Assembly (NCBI GenBank): GCA_007115705.1
Contig: QXEO01002092.1
Span: 62,001-126,000, forward strand
DNA from: Dactylis glomerata
Taxonomy: Eukaryota > Streptophyta > Magnoliopsida > Poales > Poaceae
Direction: 5' to 3'
DNA length: 64,000 nt
Both the position numbers and the translations under genes were made by a program. The notes below the pieces were generated by a model. The model made no database searches, had not been told where the DNA came from, and saw nothing but the letters and a program-made list of their open reading frames with translations. Of this stretch, positions 21,100 through 32,629 are shown one piece after another. The stretch's first letter is position 1. Each line of letters opens with the position of its first letter.

Positions 21100-24000
21100 T
21101 GATATTCAATTCATGCCTCAACTCTCAGAATCTTGCTTCGTCAAGGGGCTTCATGAAGATGTCGGCGAGTTGATCATTTGTACCTACATAAGACAGGTTA
21201 ATATCACCTCGATTGACATGGTCCCGGATGAAGTGATGCCGGATCTCAATGTGCTTCGTCTTGTTGTGTTAAACCGGATTATGAACAATCTTGATGGCAC
21301 TCTCATTGTCACACAAGAGTGGAACCTTGTCGCAATGAACTCCATAGTCCTTCAACGTTTGCCGCATCCAAAGGAGTTGAGCACAATCACTTGCCGCGGA
21401 CACGTACTCAGCTTCAGCGGTTGAGAGAGACACACAATTTTGCTTCTTGGAAGACCAACTTACCAAGGACCTACCAAGGAGTTGGCAAGTCCCAAAAGTT
21501 GACTTCCTATCCACTTTGTCTCCCGCCCAATCCGAGTCTGTGTACCCAACAAGCTCGAAGCTTGATCCCTTCGGGTACCAAAGGCCGAAAGTTGGAGTAT
21601 GAATCAAATATTGGAAGATTCTTTTCATGGCCATTAAATGGCTTTCCTTTGGGGCGGCTTGATAACATGCACAAATTCCCACACTAAGCATGATATCGGG
21701 TCTAGATGCGCAAAGATAAAGAAGTGAGCCAATCATCGAACGGTAAAGCTTTTGATCCACTTCCTTACCACTTGGATCGAGATCAAGAGTAACCTTTGTC
21801 GGCATGGGGGTTTTGGCTCCTTTAACTCTGGAATCCATGTTGAATTTCTTGAGCATGTCTTGGATGTACTTGGCTTGATTGATGAATGTCCCTCCTCGCA
21901 ATTGCTGAATCTCAAAGCCAAGAAAGAATTTCAACTCTCCCATCATAGACATCTCAAATTTGTCTATCATTAGCTTTGCAAATTCATCATTGAAGAGTTT
22001 GTTAGAAGAGCCAAAAATAATATCGTCTACATAAATTTGGCATATGAAAAGCTCCCTGTTGACTTTCTTAGTAAAAAGAGTTGGGTCGATGAGCCCAATT
22101 TCAAACCCATGGTCTAACAACAACTCCTTAAGGTGCTCGTACCATGCGCGTGGGGCTTGTTTAAGGCCATAAAGTGCCTTATTGAGTTTGTAGACATGGG
22201 TCGGGAAATAGGGATCTTCAAACCCCGGGGGTTGCTTCACATAGACCAATTCATGTAGAGGACCATTGAGAAAGGCACTCTTCACATCCATTTGATATAA
22301 CTTAAAGTTGAAGTGAAAAGCATAAGCAAGAAGGATACGGATTGACTCGAGACGAGCCATGGGAGCGTAGGTCTCCCCATAATCGATTCCTTCCACTTGA
22401 GAGTATCCTTGAGCAACCAAGTGTGCCTTGTTACTCACAACAATCCCATTGGCATCTTGTTTGTTCTTGAACACCCACTTGGTTCCAATGACATTGCGGC
22501 ACTCCTTGGGCCTCTCCACCAAAGTCCAAACCTCATTGTGCTTGAAGTTGTTGAGTTCTTCATGCATGGCTTCCACCCAATCTTGGTCTTCAAGTGCCTC
22601 AAACACCTTTTGAGGTTCCACACAAGAGACAAATGCATGATGGATGCTAAAGTTGGCTAGTTGTCTCCTTGTGGAAACCCCCTTTCTCACACTTCCAATC
22701 ACACTATCCAAGGTATGACTCCCTTTGCGAAGAGCTTCTTTCACTTTCCTTGCATGGTGAGCTTGAGCTTCTTCAAAAGACTCTTGAGAAGCCACTTGGT
22801 CATCACCACTATTTTGGTCCTCGCTTTGACCTTCAACTTGAGCTTGATCAACATCATGAGCATGCTCAACATCTTGAGCTTGGCCTTGATCTACCATTGG
22901 TGAGGAATCACCACCATTCACTTGGTCTTGATCTTGGCCTTGCTTGCTTGAATGAGGGTCTAATGCTTGTCTTTGGTTAGCATCAATCGGTCCTTGAGGA
23001 GCTTGTGGAGCTTGTGAAGGTGAAGGCTCCACTTGAGTAGAGCATAGTCCTTCTCCTTCCGCCAAAAGGTGTCCCTCAATGGGTATGAGATGACCCACAC
23101 CCATTCTTCTTATGGCTTGAGGAGGTATTTCATCACCTACATCATAAACACCACTTTGCTCCACACGGGAGCCGTCATTCTCATCGAATATCATGTTAGA
23201 AACTTCAACAACACAAGCGGACTCTTTGTCAAAGATTCTAAAAGCATGAGATTCGGCGGCATAACCAACAAAGATACCCTCAAGAGCTTTAGAGTCAAAC
23301 TTGGACAAATGAACACCCTTTCTAAGATAGAAGCACTTACAACTGAATACTCGAAAGTATTTGATGTTAGGCTTGTTGCCGGTGAGGATCTCATAAGGAG
23401 TCTTGTTCAAGCCCTTGCAAAGATATAGCCAGTTAGAAGCATGACAAGCGATATTGATAGCTTTGGCCCAAAAGTTATACGGAGACTTAAACTCCGCTAA
23501 CATTGTCCATGCTATGTCCATCAAGGTTCGGTTCTTCCACTCGGCTACACCATTTTGTTGTGGAGTGTAGGGAGAGGAGTATTGATGTCGAATTCCCTCA
23601 TCACTCAAGAATTTATTAACGGTGTAGTTCTTGAACTCCGTCCCATTATCACTCTGAATCATCAAGATATCTTGGCCATATTGATGTTCCACTTCCTTGA
23701 TGAAGTCCATGATGGTTTGTTGGGTCTCGTATTTGTGCTTGAAGAAGTAGACCCAACTATATCTTGAGTAGTCATCAACAATCACCAAGCAATACTTCTT
23801 CCCTCCTAGACTTGCATGAGATGGAGGGCCAAAGAGGTCCATGTGAAGGAGCTCCAGGACCCTCTTAGAAGAAATGATCGTCTTGCTAGGATGAGGAAGT
23901 TCATGCATTTTTCCTTCAATGCAAGCTCTACACACACGATCTTTGGCAAAAGTTAGATCGGTTAGTCCTAGGATGTGGTTACCTTTGTGAAGTCTTTGCA

Positions 24001-24440
24001 AAGTTCTTATATTGACGTGGCCTAGCTGACAATGCCAAAGCCATCCCACGTCAACTTTAGCCATTAAGCAAGTTGCGGCTTTAGTGACCTCCTTCGAGAA
24101 GTCAATCACATATAAGCCGTTTTCAACATGCCCAACAAAGGCTACTTTAAGAGACTTGCTCCACAAAAGAACCACAATCCCAACATCAAAGAAGGTTGCA
24201 AAGCCCATATCGGCAAGTTGAGCTACGGAAAGTAAGTTGTAAGAGAGAGACTCAACAAGCATGCCATTCTCCACGGTAACATCTTGAGATATAACAACTT
24301 TACCAAGACCCAATACCTTTGACCTTGAGGAATCTCCATAGGTGACGTAGCCCGCACTAGATGAACCGGTGCGAAGCTCCTTCACCAACTCTTTGCTTCC
24401 AGACATATGATTGGTAGCACCACTATCAATTATCCATTAT
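21100..24440 (-). pseudogene. pol: TE-F copia pol: protease, integrase, RT, RNase H
   Basis: The minus strand has a protease site (WIIDSGATNHM, about 24405-24440) with a TAA just upstream. A 1045-codon frame then runs 24406-21269. Counted in that frame, the zinc-binding HHCC is at about 125-162, integrase D190, D253 and E289, a Q/D-rich linker at about 455-560, RT at about 625-870 with YVDD at 792-795, and RNase H at about 935 onward (YTDSDWAGD, STAEAEY). A TAA at 21269-21271 cuts RNase H. The frame continues past it with recognisable end-of-pol sequence (DQLADIFMKPLDEARF), meeting another stop near 21130. INT before RT is the copia order. The protein would be inactive as encoded because of the stops. 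Confidence 0.93.
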
Positions 24441-24449
24441 CCCGCACTG

Positions 24450-26895
24450 GAAGCAAAGCCCTACAAGAGATTAAGCCTTGTTCTTAGGTCCCCATTTTTC
24501 AATGGGTCCCCTTTTGTTAGTAACAAGGGCCTTAGGAACCCAAATAGACCAAGCAATGCGTTCATTAGGTGAGCCAACAAATTTAGCATAAACGTGTCCA
24601 TCATAAGTACGGCAAAGAACATAAGAGGGATTATATTTTCCCGCAAAGTCATTGTGATTGGGCAATGCCCTCTTGGCATTCCCAACCACCTTCCTCATGA
24701 GCTCCCCCTCCTCCTCATAAACATTGCCATCCTCATCAAAGCATATGTCATTTGGGATGTGCTTCTTAGGAGGAGGAGTGGGCACAAGAAATTGCATCTT
24801 CTTGTTGTTCTTCTTCTTGTTCCTCTTCTTCTTAGACTTGGAAGTGAAACCAAGCCCGGTCTTGTCACCATGTTGCTTTTGAGCACTCAAAAGCTCATCA
24901 AGCCTTGTGTCACCTTTGGGGGCATCTTCCTCATAAAGAGGGTTAGTGTAACAAGTACTTGCAACAAAGGTGCTAGAAGGAAACTTGGTTGCTTCTTTAG
25001 CAATAATAAGATTTATTTCTCATTTTGCAACCTAAGTTCATTAGCAACTGATTGAGCAATATCACGATCATTCTTAAGCCTAGCAATGTCCAAGTTATAG
25101 GACTCTTCAAGACCTAACTTGGATGCCTCAAGTGCCATCCTTAGATCTTGCTCAACCTCAAGGGATTGATTGAGAGTTGCAATTTCATCGGCATACTCAC
25201 GAGCATGCCCTTCTAGCTCAAAGAGGCGTTCCTCATTTTTATCATTAAGTTGAAGAGACTCATTATATTGATTTAGGAGAATCTCAAATTGAGCTTTGGT
25301 CTCCCCATGCAAGGTTGACATGAAGGTGTCAAATTCATTAGGCTCATCCTTATCACTACTAGTATCAACACAATCCATCAAGGATAAGCTTCTAGGTATG
25401 ATGGGTGTGAAAGAGGGTGATACCTTTGTAGCGTGAGCCATTAGACATGTTCCCTTGGAGTTGGAGCGCTTGGACTCGTTTGCGGAAGCGAAAAGGGATG
25501 GTGAAGAGATAGGCTTGGTGATGGCGGCCCTTCCTACTTCTTCATCATCACTTGCATCATCACCGGATGGGTATTCTCCTTGAGTCGTCAAGGCATGTAT
25601 TGGAACGGCTTTCTTCTTGTTAGAGTTCCTTGGTGGGTAAGACTTGGCCTTCATCTCCTTGTGGATGAGTCTTCCATTGTGATCTTCTACTCTTTCATAG
25701 GGACAATCCGCGATAAAATGGTGTTGATTACCACAATTGTAGCATGTTCTCACTCTACTTGTGGCCTTAGGTTTGGAGGGACTTGATGACTTCCACTTCT
25801 TCATAAAAGCTCATTGAGCAAGAGCCATGTGTTCAGCATGAGCATACTTCATGTCTTCGGGACTTCCACTCATTGACTCTTCCTCTTCCATCAAACTTGC
25901 TTCTTCATGAAAAGAGACTTTGGCCTTCAAAGCAAGGTTGGAAGTACGCACACCACGTGCACGAGCAAGAGCATCATCCGCATTCTTCTCAGAGATCTTC
26001 CTTGCCATCATCTCTTACAAAATGTCATGAGCGGATATTGTCCGAAAATTTGCATTTCCCTTGATGGAGTTCACGGTCTCCCTATGGAAGGGCAAGAGAG
26101 CTTGAATGAACTTCCTCTTCATCCATCTCCAATCACATTGGGTGGAGCCAAGATCCGTTAGCTTCACTTGAAGTGACGAGAGACGCCTATGGAGTTCTTC
26201 AGGAGTTTCACCATCAAGCATGGCAAAGTTGTCCGCCTCATTGGAGGCTTCATCAAACTTAGATTCTTGAATGCTCTCATTCCCAATAAAGAGGTTGGTG
26301 AGAACATCCCAAGCTTCTTTGGCAGAGGTGATGTTGCGGACGAACGCCTTGTCCTTCTCGGTAAGAGACATGTGAATGAGATGCAAGGCGGAGGCATTGA
26401 GTTGCTTGTCGATTTGCTCCCAAGGTAGCAAGTTGGTCAAATCCTTGGAAGTTGGATGGAAACCCTGCTCAATAATCCTCCAAAGCTCAATAGACACAAA
26501 GTTTATGTGAGAGCGCATGTTATCTTGCCAATTGGCAAAGCTAGAAGCATCAAGTGGTGGTGGTGGGCTGCATGAGGCAAGGTGTGGCATTTGAAGGTGC
26601 CTTCCAGAGACATAGCTCATAGGATGTGGAACCTCCGTGCTATGTCCCTGAGAGGTGTCATCTTTCTTGGGGGGATCCTCGTTGTTCTCATTCCCATCCT
26701 TCTCCAGATCTTTTCGCTTAAGGATGGCTTATCCTTACCCAAGGTGTCAACCGAAGTTGGTGGAGTGGTACTTAATGTTCCACTAGTGAGAGCATCAAGT
26801 TGAGATTTTTGGCTTTCCATGGCTGCCATCATAGCATCCATGCAAGTCATTATGTTATTAAGACCCCCCTTAGTGGCAGGTTCCTCATCGCCCAT
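24450..26895 (-). pseudogene. gag: TE-F copia gag
   Basis: The start is the ATG at 26895 (MGDEEPATKGG). A frameshift near 26,680 leads to the main gag domain (SFANWQDNMRSHINFVS ... LTEKDKAFVRNITSAKEAWD). Two nonsense codons at about 26,012 and 25,808 interrupt one continuous frame. A CCHC knuckle follows (CYNCGNQHHFIADC, about 25,740-25,700), then a long coiled coil, another frameshift near 25,010 and a basic, Lys-rich segment. This is a copia Gag of unusual length because of the coiled coil after the knuckle. At least five lesions mean it is dead. Confidence 0.88.
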
Positions 26896-26933
26896 GATCT
26901 CTTAGGTGGTTAAGCCCAATCAAAGAGCACCTT

Positions 26934-26945
26934 GCTCTGATACCA
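26934..26945 (-). other. TE-F primer binding site, initiator tRNA-Met type
   Basis: The minus strand reads TGGTATCAGAGC, two bases inside the 5' LTR. This is the standard copia primer site. Confidence 0.93.
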
Positions 26946-26947
26946 AT

Positions 26948-28377
26948 TGAAAGGATCACACGGGCAACTAGAGGGGGTGGTGAATAGGCGCTACACAAAA
27001 TTTTAACTTTTTCAAATTTAAGGCTTGACACAAAACGAAATTCTCTAGATGTGCAACTAGGTGAATTTCCTATGTGACAAGCAAGCAAGTGAACGAGAGT
27101 GAAAGGAGTAAACACAATGCAAGTAAGGGTAAGAAAGGACCGTAAAGTGAAAGTCAGAGACACAAGGATGTATTCCCATAGTTCCTTCCTTTTGAGGGGA
27201 AGTACGTCTACGTTGGAGAGGTGTGGCGGCACAGAGTCCACCAATGCCACGGAGGCTCACCTTGTTCTCCGGCGAGCAAGCCACGGAGGCTAACTCGTTT
27301 CCACTAAGCGGTGGTATTGGGGGTACCGACCAAAACCCTTACATGGAGGTTGGGGCAGAACTCCACAACTCAATTGGAGGCTCCTAACAAGAACAACCAC
27401 AAAGCTTTTACACAGAGAAAGCTTTGAGGTGACCTCTCTTGCCTAAGGCAAGGTCCACAGAGGAGGAGTGAAGCAAACACTAATTACTTCAGTGGGATTG
27501 TAGATCTATGGGTCCTCTCCCAATCTACCAAGTCTTGGAGGAATTGGTTGGCTAGGGAAGGAGATCTATGGAGTTGAAGCTCAGCACCAATGGAGGAGAG
27601 AGAGTGTGGACGAGGTAACCAGATCTGAGGTAGGGGACGATTATTTATAGGCTGGCTCGAAATATGGCCATTGGAGAAAACTTTCCCCAAAAATTTTGGC
27701 CAGGGGGCAGAAATTTTGGGGTGCACTAAGGGCAGAAATTCCGGCCCGGGGGCGGAAATTCTGGCCCCCCGAAAATTCCAAAATGGAATTTCTGGCCAGA
27801 AATTCCGGCCCTTTCCTGAAGGTCGTACCACAACTTAAGTTAAGGGACTTACCGAAAAATCATGGGGGCTGGAAATTCTAGAATTTCTGGCCCCCAAAAA
27901 TTCTGCCTAAACAGAATTTCCGGCCCCTTCACCGAAGGTTGCACCACGGCCTTTTGAAAAGGACTTAGCCAAATTTTTGGGGGCCAGAAATTGTGAAATT
28001 TCTGGCCCCCAGAAATTCTGCTAAACTAGAATTTCCGGCCCCCTTACTGCACGTTGCACCACAACGCTTCATAAGGGACTTAGCTAAAATTCGAAGGGCC
28101 GGAAATTATGAAATTTCTAGCCCCCAGAAATTTTGTTCAGGGGCGGAAATTCCGGCCCTGGGGCGGAATTTTTGGCCCTGAAATAGAATTTCTGGCCCTG
28201 GAATTTTCTCTCCTTTGGATGATTTCAAGCCTTACTACAACAGTCCCCATACCCACTCCTCTTCACCATTAGTCTTGTGCAATACCTATAGAATTCCTGT
28301 AAAGCGCAGCACAAGATTAAATTCCTTGTATTGTGATCAAACACCCAAAAACTGAAGGCAAGGAATATGTCCTTTCA
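26948..28377 (-). repeat. TE-F 5' LTR (1430 bp)
   Basis: The plus-strand ends are TGAAAGGATC and TGTCCTTTCA. The minus-strand TATA box is at 27643-27649. The three hairpins recur at 27864-27895, 27979-28010 and 28096-28123. GGGTG follows at 28378-28382. Confidence 0.93.
27864..28123. repeat. Three hairpins in the TE-F 5' LTR U3
   Basis: Hairpin 1 at 27864-27895 has a 16-bp stem with one mismatch. Hairpin 2 at 27979-28010 has a perfect 14-bp stem (GGGGGCCAGAAATT) with loop GTGA. Hairpin 3 at 28096-28123 has 12-nt arms with two mismatched positions. In hairpin 2 the stem pair that is T-A in the other LTR is C-G here, so both arms changed together. Confidence 0.82.
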
Positions 28378-28382
28378 GGGTG

Positions 28383-29049
28383 CCTCAGGAACATCCCCAA
28401 TCTTTGATGCTTGTACTTCTTGGATATTTCTTTGGGTGATGCATGGGCATCCCCAAGATTGAGCTTTTGTCTATTCTTCAACTCATCTCATCACTCTCCG
28501 ATCCCTACACTTGAAAACTTCCTTCATACAAAACTAAACACAAATTTATTAGCAACATTAGTGCAAGCATAACATATAATCAACCCTTTTTTGCTTCAGG
28601 TTTCAACCTAAAACCACCACCTATTAAGCATATACTACTGTAGCAACTTCCCCAAAAGTTCCGTGATCAAAAGAACTAAAAAAGAAAGCGATAAAGCGGC
28701 AACACAAATATTGGCAGAAATCTGTCAAAACAGAACAGCTGACAAAGGTCGAATTTTTGAGGGGTTTTCTATTGCTCAAATCAAAAAGTGTTCAACTAAT
28801 GAAAGTTTGGATATAACCTGGGGCATATGCAAAAGAAATTTCAAGTCCAAAAGATAAACAGAGTATTTTCATGAATTTTTATGGTGCTTCCAAGATTCAA
28901 ATAAAAGAAAAAGAACTGAATGTAAAAACATTGGGTTATCTCCCAAGAGTGCTTTTCTTTAACGCCTTTGAGCTAGGCGCAGAAAATTGCGAATCAAGTA
29001 ACATCAAGTGATGAAGCATTAATATCAACTATTTCCTCTAGATCACCAC
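28383..29049 (-). other. TE-D interior, noncoding
   Basis: No gene. It is homologous to about 44987-45700 of TE-J, and it contains the empty-site flank of the copia insertion. Confidence 0.7.
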
Positions 29050-29715
29050 TTACCACACTAGGCACCTTAGAGGTTCCCAAAGATGATTCAACCTGCAAGT
29101 CACTCTTAGTTGAACTAAAAGTCTTACCAATCTAAAAACATGCTGCGGTTTAGGCACAGACATCTTGGGAACATACATAAATTTTTGCTCTTTTCCACCA
29201 AAAGCTTTCTCTTTCTTAAACTTAAGAGAAGAGAAAATTGAACTTAAAGTTTCCATGGATTCCTCTAGTTTCCCAATCCTAAGGTTTTGACTATCAAGAG
29301 TAGTGCTAGCTTCTAAAATAGTGATTCTCATACCGATACTTTCTATCACTTCATTATCTTGGCTAGTATTATCAAGGATATTTGGCAAAAAAAATTCTAA
29401 AGAGCTAAGCTTTTCCAAAACTTCTTCCAAGGTGACCTTAGTTTTAACAACATGAATAGGTGGTACTCCCACTAAACTTTCAATTAAAGTGCATGGTTCA
29501 AGAGCGGGAGTACCCAAAAAATTACCTCCTGCAAGAGTATCAAGAACGTACCTATACCAACTAGTTATACCAACATAAAAATTTCTAAGGAGGATCATGG
29601 TAGAATGTTTCTTTGTACACCTATGATGAGAATTGCTAATATGGTACCAAGCATCTTTCAAGCTCTCCCCCCCTTGTTGCTTAAAAGTACGAACTTCAAC
29701 TTCAGGATTACTCAT
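29050..29715 (-). CDS. TE-D gag-like ORF
   Basis: I chose the ATG at 29715 (MSNPEVEVRTFKQQ). The in-frame hydrophobic extension upstream to 29817 is probably leader translated by chance. The N-terminal half has an Athila-type gag fragment (ESLKDAWYHISNSHH ... MILLRNFYVGITSWYRYVLD, LAGGNFLG). The second half is a Leu/Ser-rich helical region with heptad-like spacing. The ORF ends without a zinc knuckle, protease or pol. It probably once joined a longer frame. A related but distinct protein is encoded by TE-E at 35448-36077. It could be a truncated Gag that co-assembles with an autonomous partner (inference). Confidence 0.6.
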   Translation of the reverse strand: MSNPEVEVRTFKQQGGESLKDAWYHISNSHHRCTKKHSTMILLRNFYVGITSWYRYVLDTLAGGNFLGTPALEPCTLIESLVGVPPIHVVKTKVTLEEVLEKLSSLEFFLPNILDNTSQDNEVIESIGMRITILEASTTLDSQNLRIGKLEESMETLSSIFSSLKFKKEKAFGGKEQKFMYVPKMSVPKPQHVFRLVRLLVQLRVTCRLNHLWEPLRCLVW

Positions 29716-29880
29716 TCTAACAAGACTAAAAGCAAGCAAGTAAAGCCAACTACAAAGGATTCTAATTTTTTTTGGGTTTTTGATTAAATGATGCAAGTAA
29801 AAATAAAGTAAAAGCAAAACTTAAAACAAAGTAAAGGATGTGCGTGTGAAAAACTCCCCTCGCAGAAGTCTTCTTTTTCC

Positions 29881-29898
29881 TCCCCGGCAACGGTGCCA
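29881..29898 (-). other. TE-D primer binding site, tRNA-Asp type
   Basis: The minus strand reads TGGCACCGTTGCCGGGGA. This is one mismatch from the tRNA-Asp complement. Confidence 0.85.
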
Positions 29899-29909
29899 GA
29901 AAATGTGCT

Positions 29910-31546
29910 TAATGCGTGGTAAATAACTAGCCCGTTGGGAACCCCAAGAGGAAGGTGTGATGAATATAGTAGCAGATTTTCCCTCAGTTAAGAAACCAAG
30001 GTATGTCGATCAGGAGAGGAGCAAACAAATGACTGAAGGTGATGCTTGCTAGCTTGCGACAGCTCATGACAATTTATAGGGCGCCTTGTCCAAGCTTTGC
30101 TTGCTAGCTGCAACGCGGAACCTGCACACAACACAACCAAATACTTTGCTCTCAACTTATGATGAGGTTGTCAATCTCACCAGTTTGCTGTAAACAAAGA
30201 AATGAGCGTATCGAGTGGAAAATGATAATAGTATGCGAGTAAAGTAAACAGTGCGGGTAAAGTAAACAGATGATAGCAATATAAAAGAAATAGGACCGGG
30301 ATCCATAGTTCACTAGCAGTGTCTCTCCATAGATAAAATAATACAAGCTGGGTAAATGAATTACAGTTGGGCAATTGATAGAATAAAGATAACATGCGTA
30401 TGATGAGAGGATCACTATGAGATTTACTCTGGGCATTACAACAAAATACATAGACCGCCATCCAACTGCATCTATGACTAATAATCCACTCACGGGGATA
30501 TCATCCGAACACCCCATGAGTATTAAGTTGCGAACAACAGATAATTGCATTAAGTAAAGTGTGTAATGTAAACAAAGCATATGCCCTTGAGCATATGAAT
30601 GTTATTTTCCCCCTAGTAGCAACAGCACATCTACAACCATAGAGGTTTCTGTCACTCCCCCAGATTAAATAGAGACATGAACCCACTATCAAGCATAAAT
30701 ACCCCCTCTTAGAGTTACTAGCAACTACTCGGCCAAGGTAGCTATTAACAACGGAGAGCATGCAAGATCATAAATAACATAGAGATAACAAAAGATAAAC
30801 TTCAGTACTTCAACTCAAGCATAACACCAATATTCATCGGATCCCAACAAACCAAACATGTAGAATTACATAACGGTGATCTCAATCATGTAGAGCAGCT
30901 CATGAGATCTAAATATGAAGCACATGGTGGAGAAGACAACCATCTAGCTACTGCTATGGACCCATAGTCCAAGGTAGACTACTCACTCATTGCTCCAGAG
31001 GCAAGCATGGCAATGAAGAAGACCTCCGGTGGCGATTCCCCTCTCCAGCAGGGTGCCGGGAAGAGCTTCTGGACCCTCCCGATCTTTGGGTCGACGGCGG
31101 TGGCGGATCACGATGTGTTCTAGAAAACTGATCGGGTACTTATGTTTTTCTCGTTGGGGGGTCTTTATAGGCGAAGGGGCATCATCAGGAGTGGACCGAG
31201 GTGGTCTCACATATAGGGGGCATGGTCAGGCCCTAGGCCTGGGCCGCACCACCCTAGTGTGAGGGCCCCTCGTGGCCCCACTCTGTCTCCTCTTTGGTTC
31301 TCTGGAAGGTTCGATAAAATTCTGGGCGACTGGCTTTGGTTTCGTCCAATTCCGAGAATATTTCATGTGTAACTTTTCTAAAACACAAAAACAATAGAAA
31401 ATAGGGAACTGGCACTGTGGCGACTTGTTAGTAGGTTAGTTCCGAAAAATGCATAAAAGTGACATGAAGTGTAACGAAACACTAATCAAATGGTGTAAAA
31501 ACAAGCATGGAGCATCAAAAATTATGGATACGTTGGAGACATATCA
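29910..31546 (-). repeat. TE-D 5' LTR (1637 bp)
   Basis: It runs from TAATGCGTGG (mutated TGATGC) to GACATATCA. A minus-strand TATA box CTATAAAG lies at 31163-31170, and a U3 hairpin at 31204-31269. AAGGA follows at 31547-31551. Confidence 0.9.
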
Positions 31547-31551
31547 AAGGA

Positions 31552-32465
31552 TATGACCTATAATTGTTGCTAGCAAAATTGTTCCTATAAGCACTATTGT
31601 GGAAATTATTATTTGTAATGAAATTTACATCAACATGCTCTTCTTGAGCAACCAAAGAGGTCAAAGGAACATTATTAGGATCAACATGAGCTCTATCATT
31701 AGCAAGCATAGCCATAATAGTATCAATCTTATCACTCAAGGAAGAGGTTTCCTCAACATAATTTACCTTCTTACCTTGTGGAGCTCTCTCGGTGTGCCAC
31801 TCAGAATAATTACCATCATGTTATCAAGAAGCTTTGCTGCGGCGCGCAGGGTAAGAGACATAAAGGTTCCTCCAGCAATTGAATCCAATAGATTTCTTGA
31901 AGAAAAATTTAGTCCTGCATAAAAGGTTTGGATAATCATCCAAGTAGTCAGTCCATGAGTGGGACAATTCTTTATCATAGATTTCATTCTTTCCCAAGCT
32001 TGAGAAACATGTTCATTATCAAACTGTCTAAACTCCATAATATCACTTCTCAAAGCTATAATCTTAGCAGGAGGATAATATTTTCCAATAAAAGCATCCT
32101 TACATTTAACCCAAGAATCAATACTATTTCTAGGCAAAGATAACAACCAAATCCTTAGCTCTTCCTCTTAAAGAGAAAGGAAACAACTTAAGCTTAATAA
32201 TATCACCATCTACATCCTTGTACTTTTGCATCTCACATAGCTCAACAAAACTGTTGAGATGAGCTGCAGCATCATTACTACTAACACCAGAAAATTGCCC
32301 TTTCATAACAAGATTCAATAAAGCAGGTTTAATCTCATAAAAATTTGCCTCAGAAGCAGGTGGAGCAATAGGAGTGCAGATAAAATCATTGTTATTGGTG
32401 ATAGTAAAATCACACAACTTGGTGTTCTCACGAGTACCCGTTCTAGCAAAACTAAAAGCAGACAA
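31552..32465 (-). pseudogene. gag: TE-C gag 5' part
   Basis: Two overlapping minus-strand frames form one gag. 32465-32130 has the N-terminal part (FCEMQKY-like region ... LKLFPFSLRGRAKDL). A frameshift near 32,135 leads to the core in 32146-31763 (KCKDAFIGKYYPPAKI, FRQFDNEHVSQAWERMKSM, NCPTHGL). A further shift leads to 31739-31552. No ATG heads the frame; by comparison with TE-D the start codon position appears as ACG. Gag would form the particle. This copy is broken by the lesions and by TE-D. Confidence 0.78.
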
Positions 32466-32600
32466 GTAAAAATAACAACTATAAAGGAACTATTTTTTTG
32501 TATTTTTGATAAAAAGATGCAAGCAAAAGTAAAATAAAGCAAAACAATAACAAAGTAAAAGATTGGAAGCGAGCGACTCCCCTTGCAAAAATCTTCTTTC

Positions 32601-32618
32601 TCCCCAGCAACAGCGCCA
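32601..32618 (-). other. TE-C primer binding site, tRNA-Asp type
   Basis: The minus strand reads TGGCGCTGTTGCTGGGGA, two mismatches from the tRNA-Asp complement. Confidence 0.8.
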
Positions 32619-32629
32619 AAAAAATTTCT

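Larger units (their letters stand above)
16411..28377 (-). mobile_element. TE-F: complete Ty1/copia element, SIRE/Maximus-like
   Basis: The element is 11,967 bp with LTRs of 1431 and 1430 bp. The LTR ends are inverted (TGAAAGGA...TCCTTTCA; the left copy has TAAAAGGA) and GGGTG duplications flank the element. On the minus strand it shows a primer site TGGTATCAGAGC (initiator tRNA-Met), gag, protease, integrase, RT and RNase H in copia order, an additional 3' ORF and a polypurine tract CAAAAAGGGGGAGAT. Long LTRs plus a 3' ORF fit the SIRE/Maximus lineage. Several stops and frameshifts make it defective. In a 200-base LTR sample I count about 13 differences, all transitions. Confidence 0.93.
12578..31546 (-). 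mobile_element. TE-D: pol-less Athila-like element interrupted by copia TE-F
   Basis: LTRs of 1632 bp (12578-14209) and 1637 bp (29910-31546) bound the element, with 5-bp duplications AAGGA outside. In minus-strand order it has the 5' LTR, a tRNA-Asp-type primer site (29881-29898), a gag-like ORF (29050-29715), a noncoding block split by TE-F, a polypurine tract (14210-14223) and the 3' LTR. Without TE-F the element is about 7.0 kb and has no pol. In the first 210 bases I count about 14 differences between the LTRs. TE-D is therefore clearly older than TE-I or TE-J. Confidence 0.9.

Noticed and set aside
20954..21424. Plus-strand frame of 156 codons
   Set aside because: It overlaps the copia RNase H end on the other strand, which has clear motifs. 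It is a shadow.
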